Assembly: GCA_000611775.1 (NCBI GenBank)
Contig: KK106981.1
Location: 5,723,933-5,787,932 of the forward strand
Direction of reading: 5' to 3'
Length of the DNA stretch: 64,000 nt
DNA from: Umbilicaria muhlenbergii
Lineage: Eukaryota > Ascomycota > Lecanoromycetes > Umbilicariales > Umbilicariaceae
Shown here: in pieces, positions 1 through 12,972 of the stretch
How the letters are laid out: each line of letters begins with the position of its first letter
Position numbering within the stretch: position 1 is the first letter of the stretch
Made by a program: the position numbers and the translations under genes
Notes under the pieces: model-generated
Databases searched by the model: none
The model's input: the letters and a program-made list of their open reading frames with translations, nothing else
What the model was told of the DNA's origin: nothing

Positions 1-1737
<1,737 letters not shown>

Positions 1738-4708
1738 GCTCAAGTTCGTATTTCAGGGACAATCTGGCGGCAGGCAATGTTAGCAACATGACTTTGTGCT
1801 TAGAGTCGAGACTAAATACAGCCATGGCCTGGATGGGTGGTGACTGGATGGATGTAATGCCTGTGTTGACACTGCGCATGTATTTGTCGGCTTTTGCATA
1901 CGTCAGAGATACATATTAGTAGTGGGAACATACCGTTAGCAAGTGATTTCCAGCCCCTCCGTCTTACAGAGAGTCATTCACAGAAAGGTGTTGGAGCGTT
2001 GAGATACGTAGTCGCCAGCGTCAACAAGTCAAGGCTTACAAGCCGCCGAGTTTGGTAGGTTCTGTCCTGGAAGTTGGCTTGGACGCGTGCAGTACGCGAG
2101 TGTGGCGAGCGTATTGGTAAGACTTAGATTGTGCGGTGAAGGACTTACTTTGTTCACTGCGCGAGGGCCGAAGGGACGGCTTCACCGGTGATTACAAGTG
2201 AAGATGACTTGCATGCATATTCTTGCAGAGGACAGTAATTGTTTGTACGACGTAGGCCCAAGCCAAAAATAAAGAGGGCTCCTGCTGACAAGAATCGAAA
2301 GTACTCAAGGCTGCGATGTCCGGAATTTCAATTTTGCCGGCCCCCTGATTGGCTGGCTCCCCACCACCAAAACAGTCGGAATGACGTTGATTGTCGAGCG
2401 AATAGGCCCTCCTTCTTCAAGTCGCCTAGTTGACCTTTCGATGTGGATAGAATTGTGGATGAATCCCCACAATGACCATGCTTGTGTTGACTGCGCACCG
2501 AGCTTTAATTCTGAAGCCTGGCCATGAACTTCGGTAGCCAGTCAGATCGCCGAATGATCAAAGCCTACAGGTCCGGTGAAGCCCTATTTCGAGGGAGCCA
2601 GCTCGTGCGTTTGGAAGTCTATCCGACCAACGTCTCCACGGAGTCTAGCCCTAGATCGTTTGTAGGCCTCTACAGTGCACTGATGACACAAGGAAATCGA
2701 TGCGATTAGCTTTTACTGAACACATGGCGTGCCGTATGCCTTGAAGACGCCTACTGCATGGGCGCATGCGCACCATCGAAGCAAGTGGCAGCGTCAGTCT
2801 GAAGGTTCTCTCGATATCTTATCAGGAGCGATGTTATCAAGAAGAGTAAGGACGCAGTTGCTATCTTTCGAGCTCTGCAAACTGCACTCTTGGAATTCAC
2901 GGTTGATCTAAACATCCGGGGCGCCTCGGTCTTCTTCGCTGAGAACCGCCCGTAAGCTGATGGTGGCACTACCTAGGGCTCTGGGATGCGCAAGCCTCTT
3001 GGAAAACCGAAAACATCGTGCTTTTTCTACAAAGCATCGAAATATGAGATCCATGGTGTACAAAGTGATGGTAATAAGACACCCTTCGTACATCACGCGC
3101 GGTAAAGGACCAAACCCGTATTAACGCTTTTGTTTTGCTTCGACGATGCTCCAATATATCCTGCCTGCACGAAAACAGGTTAGCGTTTCAGCCATGCACG
3201 CATCTGAGTCTCTGATATATCCACTTTCAAGAGGTCCGGAGTAAAGCAAAAATATGACGGGGCGGAAGAGCCTCTGAATGTAAAGTTCCAACCAATAGAA
3301 AACCATTTCCCATGATGAGGCTGCCGCCTGCCGTCTGCATAAGGTTGGTCTGTGGCACTCGTGAGGATCTGCAACCAGGACGACTGTTCAGGAAGTTGGT
3401 TTCCACGAGACACAGGGTCTAGCCTCGCCCATGGCCCTTCTGGACGTATTTTGTAGCTGACCACATGAAAATCGCCTGGGATGCATTCTATGGATCTGTA
3501 GAGTAAGTATGGGGACTGATGCGGCTTCCCAATGGCGCAACACAGACCCCTATATCTGTCCCCTGTCCTCTACGGAATACCGGTCCCTCGCTCGAAGACG
3601 ATTGTGTGACATCATAGCAGTCCTCCTCGTCGATTGGTACCCGGACGTCGCATGGCACTTTGCTGTCGGGGAACCAAGCATTGTATTTGAAGGGTTCTGC
3701 CGCGTAGGAGAGGATGGCAGGCTTCTGCTTTTCTGGAAGGAATGTTCTGTGCAGGCACGGCAGGGTAGAAGCAGGTCAACCGGATAGCCGAGGAGGCAGG
3801 ACGCAGTGCGATCGATATCGATAAGCTACGATCAGTGGGCATCTAAGCGAACAAAGCCCAAAAGCCTCAATCGGAGCCATGGGCGCAGAATGCAGCGGCG
3901 TGCAAGCCATCAGTTCGCGCCCAAGCCGGATGCGTAGAGGATGCGTGAAAAAAGTGAGAAAACAGCTCACTGGTGGGATCCCGTCCCATTTCATCCCCCG
4001 CGAGGTCCACGGATCATTTACTCGAGTACATCTATCTATCCTGGGCTTACTCACTCGTACGCGTAAGCCTTGAGAGGTTATTGCGGAGTTTAGAGGTCCA
4101 GATTGGCTAAACATCTAGAATCCCGTCAGACAGTTCTCTGCCGTTGAAGACAATTATATGTTTAACTGCGTTTTCATGCACCTCGTTCCCTCCCTCTGTT
4201 TTTCATACAAGTAATTCCCATTCTTCATCCTCACTAGTCTAGCCTCGCAGTAAGAAGTAGAAGGCTTCGAGGTGGAAGGAGAGTACGAGGAAAGGATAGC
4301 GGGCAGCGTAGATCATGGCCGTGAGGGATTGAGGGTCTTCGCCTTGCCTTGCGAGCTTGCCTTACCTTGCCTGAGGTGGGCTCGCTTTTGACTTAACCTT
4401 AACTCCGATCAATTTCATCATCCTAATTCTCTCAAGTGCAAGTGCAATTACGAGTAATGCATCATCTACCAAGCCGAAGCGGTACCTCGAAACGTCACTG
4501 TCACTCCATCTCTGAAATTGCGTTAATCCTGCGCAGCCCAGCATCGTCTGAAGCTGACACACTCGCAATCGCATCGCTATTGTGTTACTGTCACAACATC
4601 ATTTAATAATCGTCATGCGCCTACATTACCAATCTCACGGATCCTGACCTTGCGCTTTCGCCCGCTCATGCTGCACTCTGCCCAACTGGCATTTCATCCA
4701 TTATCAAT
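1738..4708. other. Intergenic region between divergent regulator genes
   Basis: About 3 kb separates the forkhead start (minus) from the Zn2Cys6 start (plus), so it must hold both promoters. Only short unrelated reading frames (under 95 codons) are present and none resembles a known protein. A run of CCTTGCC/CCTTACC elements lies at about 4340-4375. The last 200 bases before 4709 are C/T-rich with several cat/atc repeats, as expected of a fungal 5' leader. I see no transposon ends or RNA genes. Confidence 0.6.
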
Positions 4709-7700
4709 ATGGCTACACTAATGAATAGCCCTGCCCAATCCTCGGTGGACGGTTACGAGGACGATTCTACTATGATAGAGGGGCAGTGGCAAGGACAAAA
4801 TCGTCAAGGCATGAGTCAGACATCACCTTCGATGGAGAGCAACAGCCCCTCCGGACCATCAGCTCCTAAAATTCCCATACCAATGCAAAAGCGTCGGCGA
4901 GTAACCAGAGCCTGCGACGAATGCCGGCGTAAGAAAATCAAATGCGATGGAAAACAACCGTGTACGCATTGCACGGTTTACAGCTATGGTAAGTAGATGG
5001 AACCCTACATGCTCACGTGAGCGGCAACGGGTGCGAAAGCTCTTAGTTCTGTCCTGATGGCTGTACCAGATTGCACATATGATCAACCTTCGAATAGACG
5101 AAGAAATCCAGCCCCTCAGTATATCGAAGCGCTTGAGAACCGTTTACAGCGAGCCGAAGCCCTACTGAAGACCGTTCTGCCTGACGTCGACCTAAATGAT
5201 CCAAACTTCGATGCTGGTGTGCCACAGCGCATGCATGCACCCACTCATCCTTCTGATCAGCACCTCAGCGACGCACAGTCGCGCTCTGGTGCCATCAGTG
5301 GGAGACCCACCCTGGGTGTTGAAACAGAAAAGGATTCAATGCTGGAGTCAATGGTGCAGAAGACCGGATCGCTCGACTTGGATGACCAGGGACACTGGGA
5401 CTTCCACGGTCATTCATCTGGACTCGTATTTCTGCGTAGAATGCGCGAGCAATTTGGCGATCTAATGGGGGGAACAGAAGGGACTGGGCTACCGTTTCAG
5501 AGAAATACGCGGCCTATGCCCCTAGGGTTGGACTCGCCAAAGTCAAGTGCTGGCTCGCCGAACGATTCCAATTTACCGAATACACACGACCTTCCTCCCA
5601 AAGAATGTGGCAGGGAGCTTTGCGAGAATGCGCTAGATGATGCTTGTGCGCTGATGCGTTTCGTTCATCAGCCTACCTTCTACCAATTGTTCGATCGAAT
5701 ATACGACAATCCGCCAGAAACTTTCGGCAACGAAGAGAACAAGTTCCTTCCCCAACTTTACCTCGTCATGGCACTGGGAGGCTTATTCGCGAAGGGCGAG
5801 AGAAGTAAGCTTGAGATCAAAGGCTACGAGGGTGCAATAGATCAAGGGTATGCCTTTGCGTTAGCCTTGAAACCCTGTAGATACTGACATCCTGTACAGT
5901 TTCATATTCTTTAGGGCCGCTCGTCAGATGATGGACGTCACAGATTGCCGAGATCTGCCCTCTTTGCAAGCAGTTGTATTCATGATTTTGTTCCTGCAGT
6001 CTTCGGCCAAGCTGAGTACGTGTTACTCCTACATTGGCATAGCCCTTCGATCCTCTCTGCGCATGGGCTTGCATCGATCCATATGGACCAGGTTCAACCC
6101 GGTGGAGCGGGAGTGCCGAAGGCGGATATTCTGGGTCATACGGAAGATGGACACCTACGTCGGTGCTATGCTGGGATTGCCGAAAATGCTCAGTGATGAT
6201 GATATAGACCAGGAGCTTCCCCTGGAGATTGATGATGAGTTCATAACCACAGAGAGCATTGCTCCAATGCCGCCGGGCAAATTATCTCTAAATGCTGCAA
6301 CGAATGCACATACCCATCTTGTCAAAGTCCTGGCAAAGGTAGTACAGTACATCTATCCAATCAAAAGTATCGAGCATATTCACAGCAAATCAAGCCAATC
6401 CTATGTCGTTAGTCACGCCAGGATCCGAGAGATTGAGCGCGACTTACAGGAATGGATGGACGACCTGCCAATGGCATTGAGGCCTAGCGGGGACTCAAGT
6501 CCAGAGTTGGCTAGGTAAACATCAGCAAAGATATCCCAGAAAGAATGGCTTCCCTGAATGCTGACAATCAACTCAGGGTCCAGCAACTCCTGAGGATGGC
6601 ATATGCGCATATACAGATGATGCTGTACCGACCTTTTCTGCACTATGTCTCGCAGTCCTATCAGTCAAAAGTAGTCGACAAGCGTTCATACGCCTGTGCC
6701 GCAGCTTGCGTTAGCGTTTCACGTAACATTATCCATATCACCGCGGAAATGAAGAAAAGAGGCCTATTAATCGGAGCATACTGGTTTGTCATGTATTCGA
6801 CCTTCTTCTCCATTCTAGGTTTGATATTTTTTGTCCTCGAAAATCCCGAGAGTCCCACCAGTCAAGATATACTCCGAGACGCGAACCAGGGTAAAGAAAT
6901 CCTGGCAAGCCTTGCGAAGAGGAGCATGGCGGCTGATAGGTGTACGGTTATGTTATCGGTAGGCGCTCTGTAACAACACGGGTCCTCGGTGCTTTCACTA
7001 ATCCTTTCAGGGCGTATTTGACCAGTTACCTGAAAGGCTCAAGAAGACTCGCGTCAGCTCGGTATCATCGGTATCAAAGAAGAAACGCCACGCCCCGTCC
7101 CCGCTTCCCGTAGGGCCGACCGCAGGGCCGACAGGATCTATGCGTAGCACACCTGACGTGATCAAACAATCTCAATCGGAAGGTGAAATCAATGGTATCA
7201 TGCAACGCGCCAGTACTTTTCCTTCCCCATCATCCGTTCCGATGTGGAAAAGAAAATCCGTACCGCAAGAAACCCCCACAGCCCATCAGCACACGAATCA
7301 ATGTCTAGACACAAGCTACAGGCAGGGATCGCTTGATACCTACACCCCTTCCAACTCCGACAACACGGGCAGCAAGACACCTGACAGCGTCAGCAGCAAC
7401 GGCGTAACTTTCAGTTCGGCAGGCCCACCGAACTTTAGCTTCCAGCCGACCTTCGGCGGAAGCGGGCTTCCTGACTTGTCCGCCATGATGTTCCCGTCCA
7501 CCGACCCTTTCGCGTATCCCACTCAACCCATGACGTTTCTCGAGAACCGGCAAACGACCAAAGGGGAGAATTCATACAGTCCTCGAAATGTCAACAACCC
7601 TCAGATGTACACCACGACGCCGACCAGCAATTCAACACCGTACGATTCTTTGGAGGTACAGACGTTCGGACCCTTTCCCCCATATCTCATGATGGGCCAA

Positions 7701-7907
7701 CAAACCATGGGGATGCAGGCGATGGGTGGACCCATGGGTATGAATGGCGCCGAGCCGAGCGGTAACTTGATGAGCATGAGCGGCGACGATCCGGGCTGGG
7801 CGCAGCAACAGGCGAGGACGGGCGGGACCCCAGGAGTCAATCTGGACGAGATCTTTGGGGAGGAGTGGGGAGGGGGATGGATGAACCAAGGGTATAGGCA
7901 GCAATAA
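4709..7907 (+). CDS. Zn(II)2Cys6 transcription factor with fungal-specific regulatory domain
   Basis: Five exons: 4709-4988, 5070-5847, 5900-6514, 6577-6958 and 7011-7907. The four introns are 52-81 nt, all GT-AG, and all phases agree, giving 983 residues. The zinc cluster is at residues 69-95: C69-X2-C-X6-C-X5-C-X2-C-X6-C95, with [15 protein letters not shown] preceded by KRRRVTR. Intron 1 falls between the fifth and sixth Cys. A linker/dimerisation helix ([16 protein letters not shown]) follows. The middle homology region (PF04082 type) runs from about residue 285 to 560, with the hallmark LRMGLHRS and FRRRIFWV-like segment ([14 protein letters not shown]). The C-terminal third is Ser/Pro/Gln/Met-rich low complexity, probably an activation region. 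The target pathway cannot be told from the sequence. The architecture is that of large carbon or lipid catabolic regulators. Confidence 0.92.
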
Positions 7908-9464
7908 GGGCGGCATGAACTTTGCGTGACCGTGTTTGTGACCCCTTTTTCCATGCGGGCAGGCTGCGTCGGCTTTAGCGATCCTGGTTTTCTTGGGCTG
8001 GCATCGGGGTCATGGTGGACCTGGGCACTGCATACAAAGATGGTTCATGGGCGTTTGCGTGTTGGGCACCGACTCGTTTGAGTCTCTGTGCTCTGCTATG
8101 CTATGGATCCGGGGGAAGACGATTTTTGTGACGACCCCAATTCATGAGGGTCTAGTAGTTGCCTTTTTTCTATAGATATTTTTGGAATTTGATATTGTCG
8201 AGATGAAGGTCCAACACGTGTAGGATTTGCGATAGACTGGTGAACAGGAACGATTGCCCCTATGCATGTCCAATTAGATGCTCGTGTAAGCGCGAGTATT
8301 TTAGGGACCACGGTCTTTGGTCTTTCAATCTTTGCGTTGTACGGAATACATTAGAATAGCCCATAGGCGGCAACGTAATACGAAGGGTAAGACAACATCG
8401 CACGTGCCGTCCATGCATCGACGAGCTGGCCACCTTACTTCAGCCCGCCCATGTTGATGCGGTGCGTTGCGCCCGAATGGCAGGATCGCTTGGCGCCCAA
8501 GCATTCCGCCTGCCAACCCTTTCCATCGTCGCCAAGGCAAAAGGGGGCAGTGCCGGCCTGCCCAGACTCCTCAGACGCAGCGGAGACGGCCAAGGCTCTT
8601 GGGGCCACACTTCCCATTTTTCCCAGCGGCCCCATTTTCATTCATGCGCACGAACGCCGAGCAAAGCCTGATTTGGCGGTGAGCCAAGGGCGTCGGGAGA
8701 GGAACTTCCAAGCCGTGCCAAGCCGAGCCAAGCCCGCTAGGGAGGCAGAGAATTCTTAGCGGTCTTGGCACGGGCGGTGCAGGTCGAATGAGAGAGGGAG
8801 TGGCCAGTGGCCACCGGGAAAAGTGAGGAGGGCGTCCCCCAACGACTGTCCGGATGTCGTAATGTGGAGCGAACGGATGATGTGATCGGGGAGCTACCTT
8901 ACGGTACTTGAGAACTATGGACCCGTTTACGGAGGAAGGCAGTGCAGAACTGTAGCCAAGAGCAGCGAGCACGGGGAGGGGATCGGGTGGACAATGTAGT
9001 TGTAGTCCGTACCTTAAGGAGGACTTAAGGCATCGTGCATGGGATGGCCCCCTGTGCCCAGGCCTTCCCTCTTGCTGTGGTAGCACCACCCCCCCCTCCG
9101 TGTGCCCGTACCTGGCTCGCCTGGCTCGCCTGTCTCGCCCGGCCCAGAGAGAGCGAAAGCGAGCAAGTGTGGGCGTGCAGCGAGCATCCGTAGGCGTGAC
9201 CGATATTCCCCACTAAAAAAGAGCTCTTACTTCCCTTTGCCTTTCGAAATTCACTTACATCGTAACTTGGACGGAAAAAGACGTGTCGTCTCGTCACTGC
9301 CCAGTCTTTGCCTTCCGCTTCACCATTCAGCATCATCGAGTTCGCCGGGTTTCTTTTCTTTGGTGTTCACGCATCAACAAGTAACAACAACTCAGGCGCG
9401 CCAGATTTCGCGACGAGCCTCTAAGGCCTGCAATAGCCTTGGCGCTTGGTGCCAGACCCTCGAA
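7908..9464 (+). other. Intergenic region: 3' end of the Zn2Cys6 gene and the pacC promoter/leader
   Basis: No gene is recognised. From about 8490 to 9443 the DNA is rich in GCCARG-type hexamers, annotated separately. At 8895-9030 there are TACCTTA/CCTTAAGG elements. The stretch 9100-9130 has a CTGGCTCGCC direct repeat. The 150 bases before the ATG are C/T-rich and probably form the transcribed leader. Confidence 0.6.
8489..9443. promoter_or_regulatory. Cluster of PacC-type GCCARG sites upstream of pacC
   Basis: GCCAAG occurs at 8531-8536, 8589-8594, 8683-8688, 8717-8722, 8727-8732 and 8955-8960. Its complement CTTGGC is at 8489-8494, 8764-8769 and 9438-9443. CCTGGC (complement of GCCAGG) is at 9111-9116 and 9120-9125. 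That is 11 core sites in 955 bases, where about one would be expected by chance in random sequence. 5'-GCCARG is the known binding core of PacC/Rim101 proteins. Inference: the gene is autoregulated by ambient pH. Confidence 0.55.
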
Positions 9465-9548
9465 ATGTCGTCGGCAGATCAACCAGCGCAGGTACCCCCC
9501 ACGGCCATCGCACAGCAGCAGCAACAGCAACAACAGCAACAACAACAA

Positions 9549-9589
<41 letters not shown>

Positions 9590-11614
9590 ACCCCAGCAGC
9601 GACCGCAGCCCGGACCATCGGCGCCCTCGCAGAGCGGCAGCCTCGAGACTTTGCAGTGTCAGTGGAATGGCTGTGGAGAGCGAGCTGCGACCGCGGAGCA
9701 GCTTTACGTGAGTGTGCCCAGCGTGAGCTTTTCAGCGATTATAGGATTGACCCCGCTCTCATCTAGGACCACGTATGCGAGCGCCATGTCGGTCGCAAGA
9801 GTACAAACAATCTGAACCTCACTTGTCAGTGGGGCAATTGTCGTACCACCACCGTCAAGCGCGATCATATCACCTCGCATATCCGTGTCCACGTACCCTT
9901 GAAACCGCACAAATGCGACTTCTGTGGCAAGGCCTTCAAGCGCCCTCAAGACTTGAAGAAGCACGTCAAGACTCACGCCGATGACTCGGTTATTCTCCGC
10001 TCACCTGAACCAGTCGGCGGTGGGGGCCGTCCCCAACCGAACAATGGAGGATACAACATGGGACAGCAGCACAAGCGTGAGTGACTCATTTCAATGTCAA
10101 AGGAGGTGCAATAATTGCTTCTGTCCATTTCGGAACAATCGCATTGTGTCCTGGCTGTAGACCTGGTCGCTGATTTGCAAGATCTCACTCCTACAGCGAC
10201 GAGTTATTACGATGCGCCACTGCCTTCAAACGCTCCTCTAGGCTACGGACATCAAGGTCACAACGGCAGCCAGGGCTACTACGCACCTACGCAGCAACCT
10301 CAGTCTACAACGTACGGACCAGTCTACTATACTGTCAACCATGGCGGTGATGTTAGCCACAACGCGTCATACGATCAGAGGCGAGGATACGAAGCGCTCA
10401 ACGACTTCTTCGGCGATGCCAAACGCCGTCAATTTGATCCGAATTCATATGCTGAGGTCGGCACTCGGCTAATGGCCATTCAAGGAGTCCAACTGCCCAT
10501 GGTAGGCGGCGGCGGTGGTGGTATGATGAGCTACCAAGCCGCTCATCCACCCATGATCAACGTTGGAGGCGGTCAGGTTGGCGTTTACGCACCAACGGCT
10601 CAACACGGCTACGCATTACCGCTCCCTAATCTCCGGACCAAGAACGACCTCACCGCCGTCGACCAGATTCTCGAGCAAATGACTACCACCGTGTACGAGA
10701 ACCCCAACTCCGCTGCCGCAGCCGGCGTTCAACTCCCCGTTGCGCACTACAGTCACGAAGGCATGCGCTTCCACCACACCCACTCGCCACCAGCGCTCCA
10801 ACTGCCCTCGGCCCACAACAACGGCTACTCCCCCGCCCCGCTCATGGCAAACGCGTCCTCGCAATCCAACCACAGCGGCACCCCGGCCCTGACCCCGCCC
10901 TCAAGCGCAAGCGCAATCTCCCACAGCGCCGGCCACTCGCCCAGCTCGCTTCCATCCAACCACGCCGCGTCACCCCCCCATCACGGAATGATGATGTACC
11001 CCACCTTGCCAAGCGCCAACCCGGCACCCTTGTCCGCCGACTTCCCGTCCTCGCACACCCCACCGACGTCCACCCTCGGCACCTCGTTCGACGCCGACCC
11101 CCGTCGCCGCTACAGTGGTGGGCGCCTCCAAAAGGCGCAGCCCTCTCCTCGCGGCCCCCACGACGTCGACGACGACATGATGGATACATCCGACGACAAA
11201 TTCTCGGCCACGCCGAAGCGCAGCTCCTCTTCCGACGACGACGCCTGCGAGCACATCAAGCGCGAACGTCGGCAGCCGCAACCGCGCGCGGAACAGATCA
11301 TCGACCCCGCGCTGGCGGATATGATGGCGTCGCCGCCCGCGACGACGGAGCCGAGCGAGAGCCCGGAGGACAAGGCCCAGGCGGTTTGGGTGGAGAATAT
11401 TCGCGTCATTGAGGGGTTGAGGCGGTATGTGCAGGAGAGGCTGATGCGGGGCGAGTATGAGGGCGGGGTGGCGGATGGGAAGACGGGGATGGGTGGCGGG
11501 GTGAAGAGGGAGGAAGGCGTGGGTGGGAAGGTGGGGGTGCAGCGGGAGGATGGGGAGGGGGCCCAGGGGGGGTTGTATCCGGTTTTGAGGGGGATGGAGG
11601 CCGGGGTGGAGTAG
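9465..11614 (+). CDS. pacC: pH-response transcription factor PacC (Rim101 family)
   Basis: Three exons: 9465-9707, 9767-10076 and 10197-11614, giving 656 residues, close to the usual 640-680. Intron 2 could instead end at 10160 in the same frame. I prefer 10196 because it joins to a PTSYYD segment like that of other PacC proteins. After a 26-Gln run (residues 17-42) come three C2H2 fingers. Finger 1 is C65/C70/H83/H88, with intron 1 inside it. Finger 2 is C101/C106/H119/H123. Finger 3 is C131/C134/H147/H151 ([17 protein letters not shown]). Next are the conserved [20 protein letters not shown] and [18 protein letters not shown] segments, a Ser/Pro-rich middle and the conserved tail [19 protein letters not shown]. 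In the known pathway, the full-length protein is cleaved at alkaline pH to a form that activates alkaline genes and represses acid genes. Confidence 0.96.
9513..9590 (+). repeat. CAG/CAA polyglutamine tract inside pacC
   Basis: 26 consecutive Gln codons, CAG and CAA mixed with a pure CAG core, just before the first zinc finger. Such tracts are prone to length change between strains. Confidence 0.95.
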
Positions 11615-12823
11615 GTGGTTGGGTTGGGGAAGAGGAGGGGAGAAGGAAAGAGGGGCGGAAGGGGTAAGGGGGATTTTAGCTTTTCTATTCCGTGATACCT
11701 GGGTGCGGGCATGAGAGGAGGGGTTTTGTGGCCTCGTGTCCGGCTGCTCTTTTACGGGGCTTGTTTGAGGGGCTTTTTTTCTTCTTGTTGGCGTTGATCA
11801 CGCATGCGTGTATGTATGTATGCTGGGTCTTGCTGTGAGAAAAGAAGGTACCGGCTTCGCTAGTCTGAGGTAGCGATGCTGGCAATTCTGGTTGAAATTA
11901 AGGCAGACACTCTTCCTCGCGCCTCCACTCTCTTGCTGCTGATGCAACGTCCTCGGACATTTCTGGAGCTCCTCGGAAGAACGAGGATCGTTGTTGAGAG
12001 AAGTCTCCTCCTTCAGTGGGAAGAAAGCACTGTAAAGCCCTGCTTTCCTTGGATCTTTTGCTGCGATTGCTATTCTCTTTGACGGTCCTGGAGACCCTCA
12101 GAAGAAGAGTCAATATTGAGAGGTCTCTTGGTCGGAAGAAAGCTCTGTGCATCTTCTGCTTCTGCTTCTGCTTACTCGGGGGATCTGAGTTGTTGTATTA
12201 CGTGACTCGGGCGAGTATTGGTCGCCATCCTCGGGGTCTGATCCGGTTAAACGCCTGGCGAATGGGTTGGTAGAGGTGGCGCTTGTTCGACGTGGGGATT
12301 GCGAGTAGTGGAACTCAGTCGGTTCAAACCTTGGGACTGCACTGGACTGAGTTAATCGAGTCAGTCCGGGCTACTCCCACCTCTGCTTGTCGTTACGTTG
12401 CAACTTGCTGGGGCACCCCTGGGGATTATGATACCTGCTCCTCTTGTCGTCGGCTCATGTGCGGTTGGTGTGGCAGCTGCTGAATCGACGACTTGGCCCA
12501 TGTCAACGGTGGGGAGTTCTTAGCTTAGGGCTGGCTGCTGAGCTGGCTAGAGAATGAGAGCTCCGTTTCTGATATCTGATGCTGGGCTTCGAGGTGTCAG
12601 TGGGACAGACAGCGTTGACGCAGAATAAGGGGACTCACTTATGCCTTGAACTGATTTTCGCGGAATCAAATTCGGTCAGTCCGGATACTTTCCATCTCTG
12701 CTTGTCGTTTTGTTGCAACTTGCCGGGGCATCTCTGAGGGAGTATAATACCCTGGTTCTCCTGTTGTTGATCTCTTATGTGACTGATCTAGCGGGTAAGG
12801 TTGGCGATTGCGGTACTGACAGC
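11615..12823. other. Intergenic region between convergent pacC and TPR-kinase genes
   Basis: Holds both 3' ends. The pacC 3' flank is G-rich. Between about 11930 and 12160 two diverged copies of a ~135-base segment lie in tandem (shared GGAAGAA...GAGAG...TCTC...GGAAGAAAGC elements). Further right is the duplicated tail of the kinase gene, annotated separately. No independent gene is seen. Confidence 0.5.
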
Positions 12824-12972
12824 TTAGGTCATGTCAAACGGAGTCTTTAGCTTAGGAGTGGGCTGCTGAGCTGGCGGGCGGATGAACGGTCCGTTTCGGA
12901 TGTCTGATGTTGGGCTTCAGAGCGTCAGTGGGACGGCGTTGCCATGTATGTAGAATGGGAACGAACTTACGA
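12361..12972. repeat. Diverged tandem duplication of the TPR-kinase 3' end
   Basis: Copy A (about 12361-12640) and copy B (about 12676-12972) share long matching blocks in the same order: TCAGTCCGG, CTCTGCTTGTCGTT, GTTGCAACTTGC, TTAGCTTAG, GGCTGCTGAGCTGG, CTCCGTTTC/GTCCGTTTC, GATGYTGGGCTTC and GTCAGTGGGAC. Copy B overlaps the last codons of the kinase gene on the minus strand. Both copies keep a minus-strand splice-like set: donor (GTGAGT in A, GTAAGT in B), branch CCCACTGAC and acceptor-like CATCAG. Copy A has a stop where copy B is open, so A looks like a decayed extra terminal exon. Confidence 0.7.

Noticed and set aside
11110-11712. 200-codon minus-strand Ser/Pro-rich frame
   Set aside because: Antisense shadow of the pacC 3' exon.
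12250-12335. tRNA-like A-box and B-box (TGGTAGAGGTGG ... GGTTCAAACC)
   Set aside because: Acceptor and anticodon stems do not pair; spacing is wrong.
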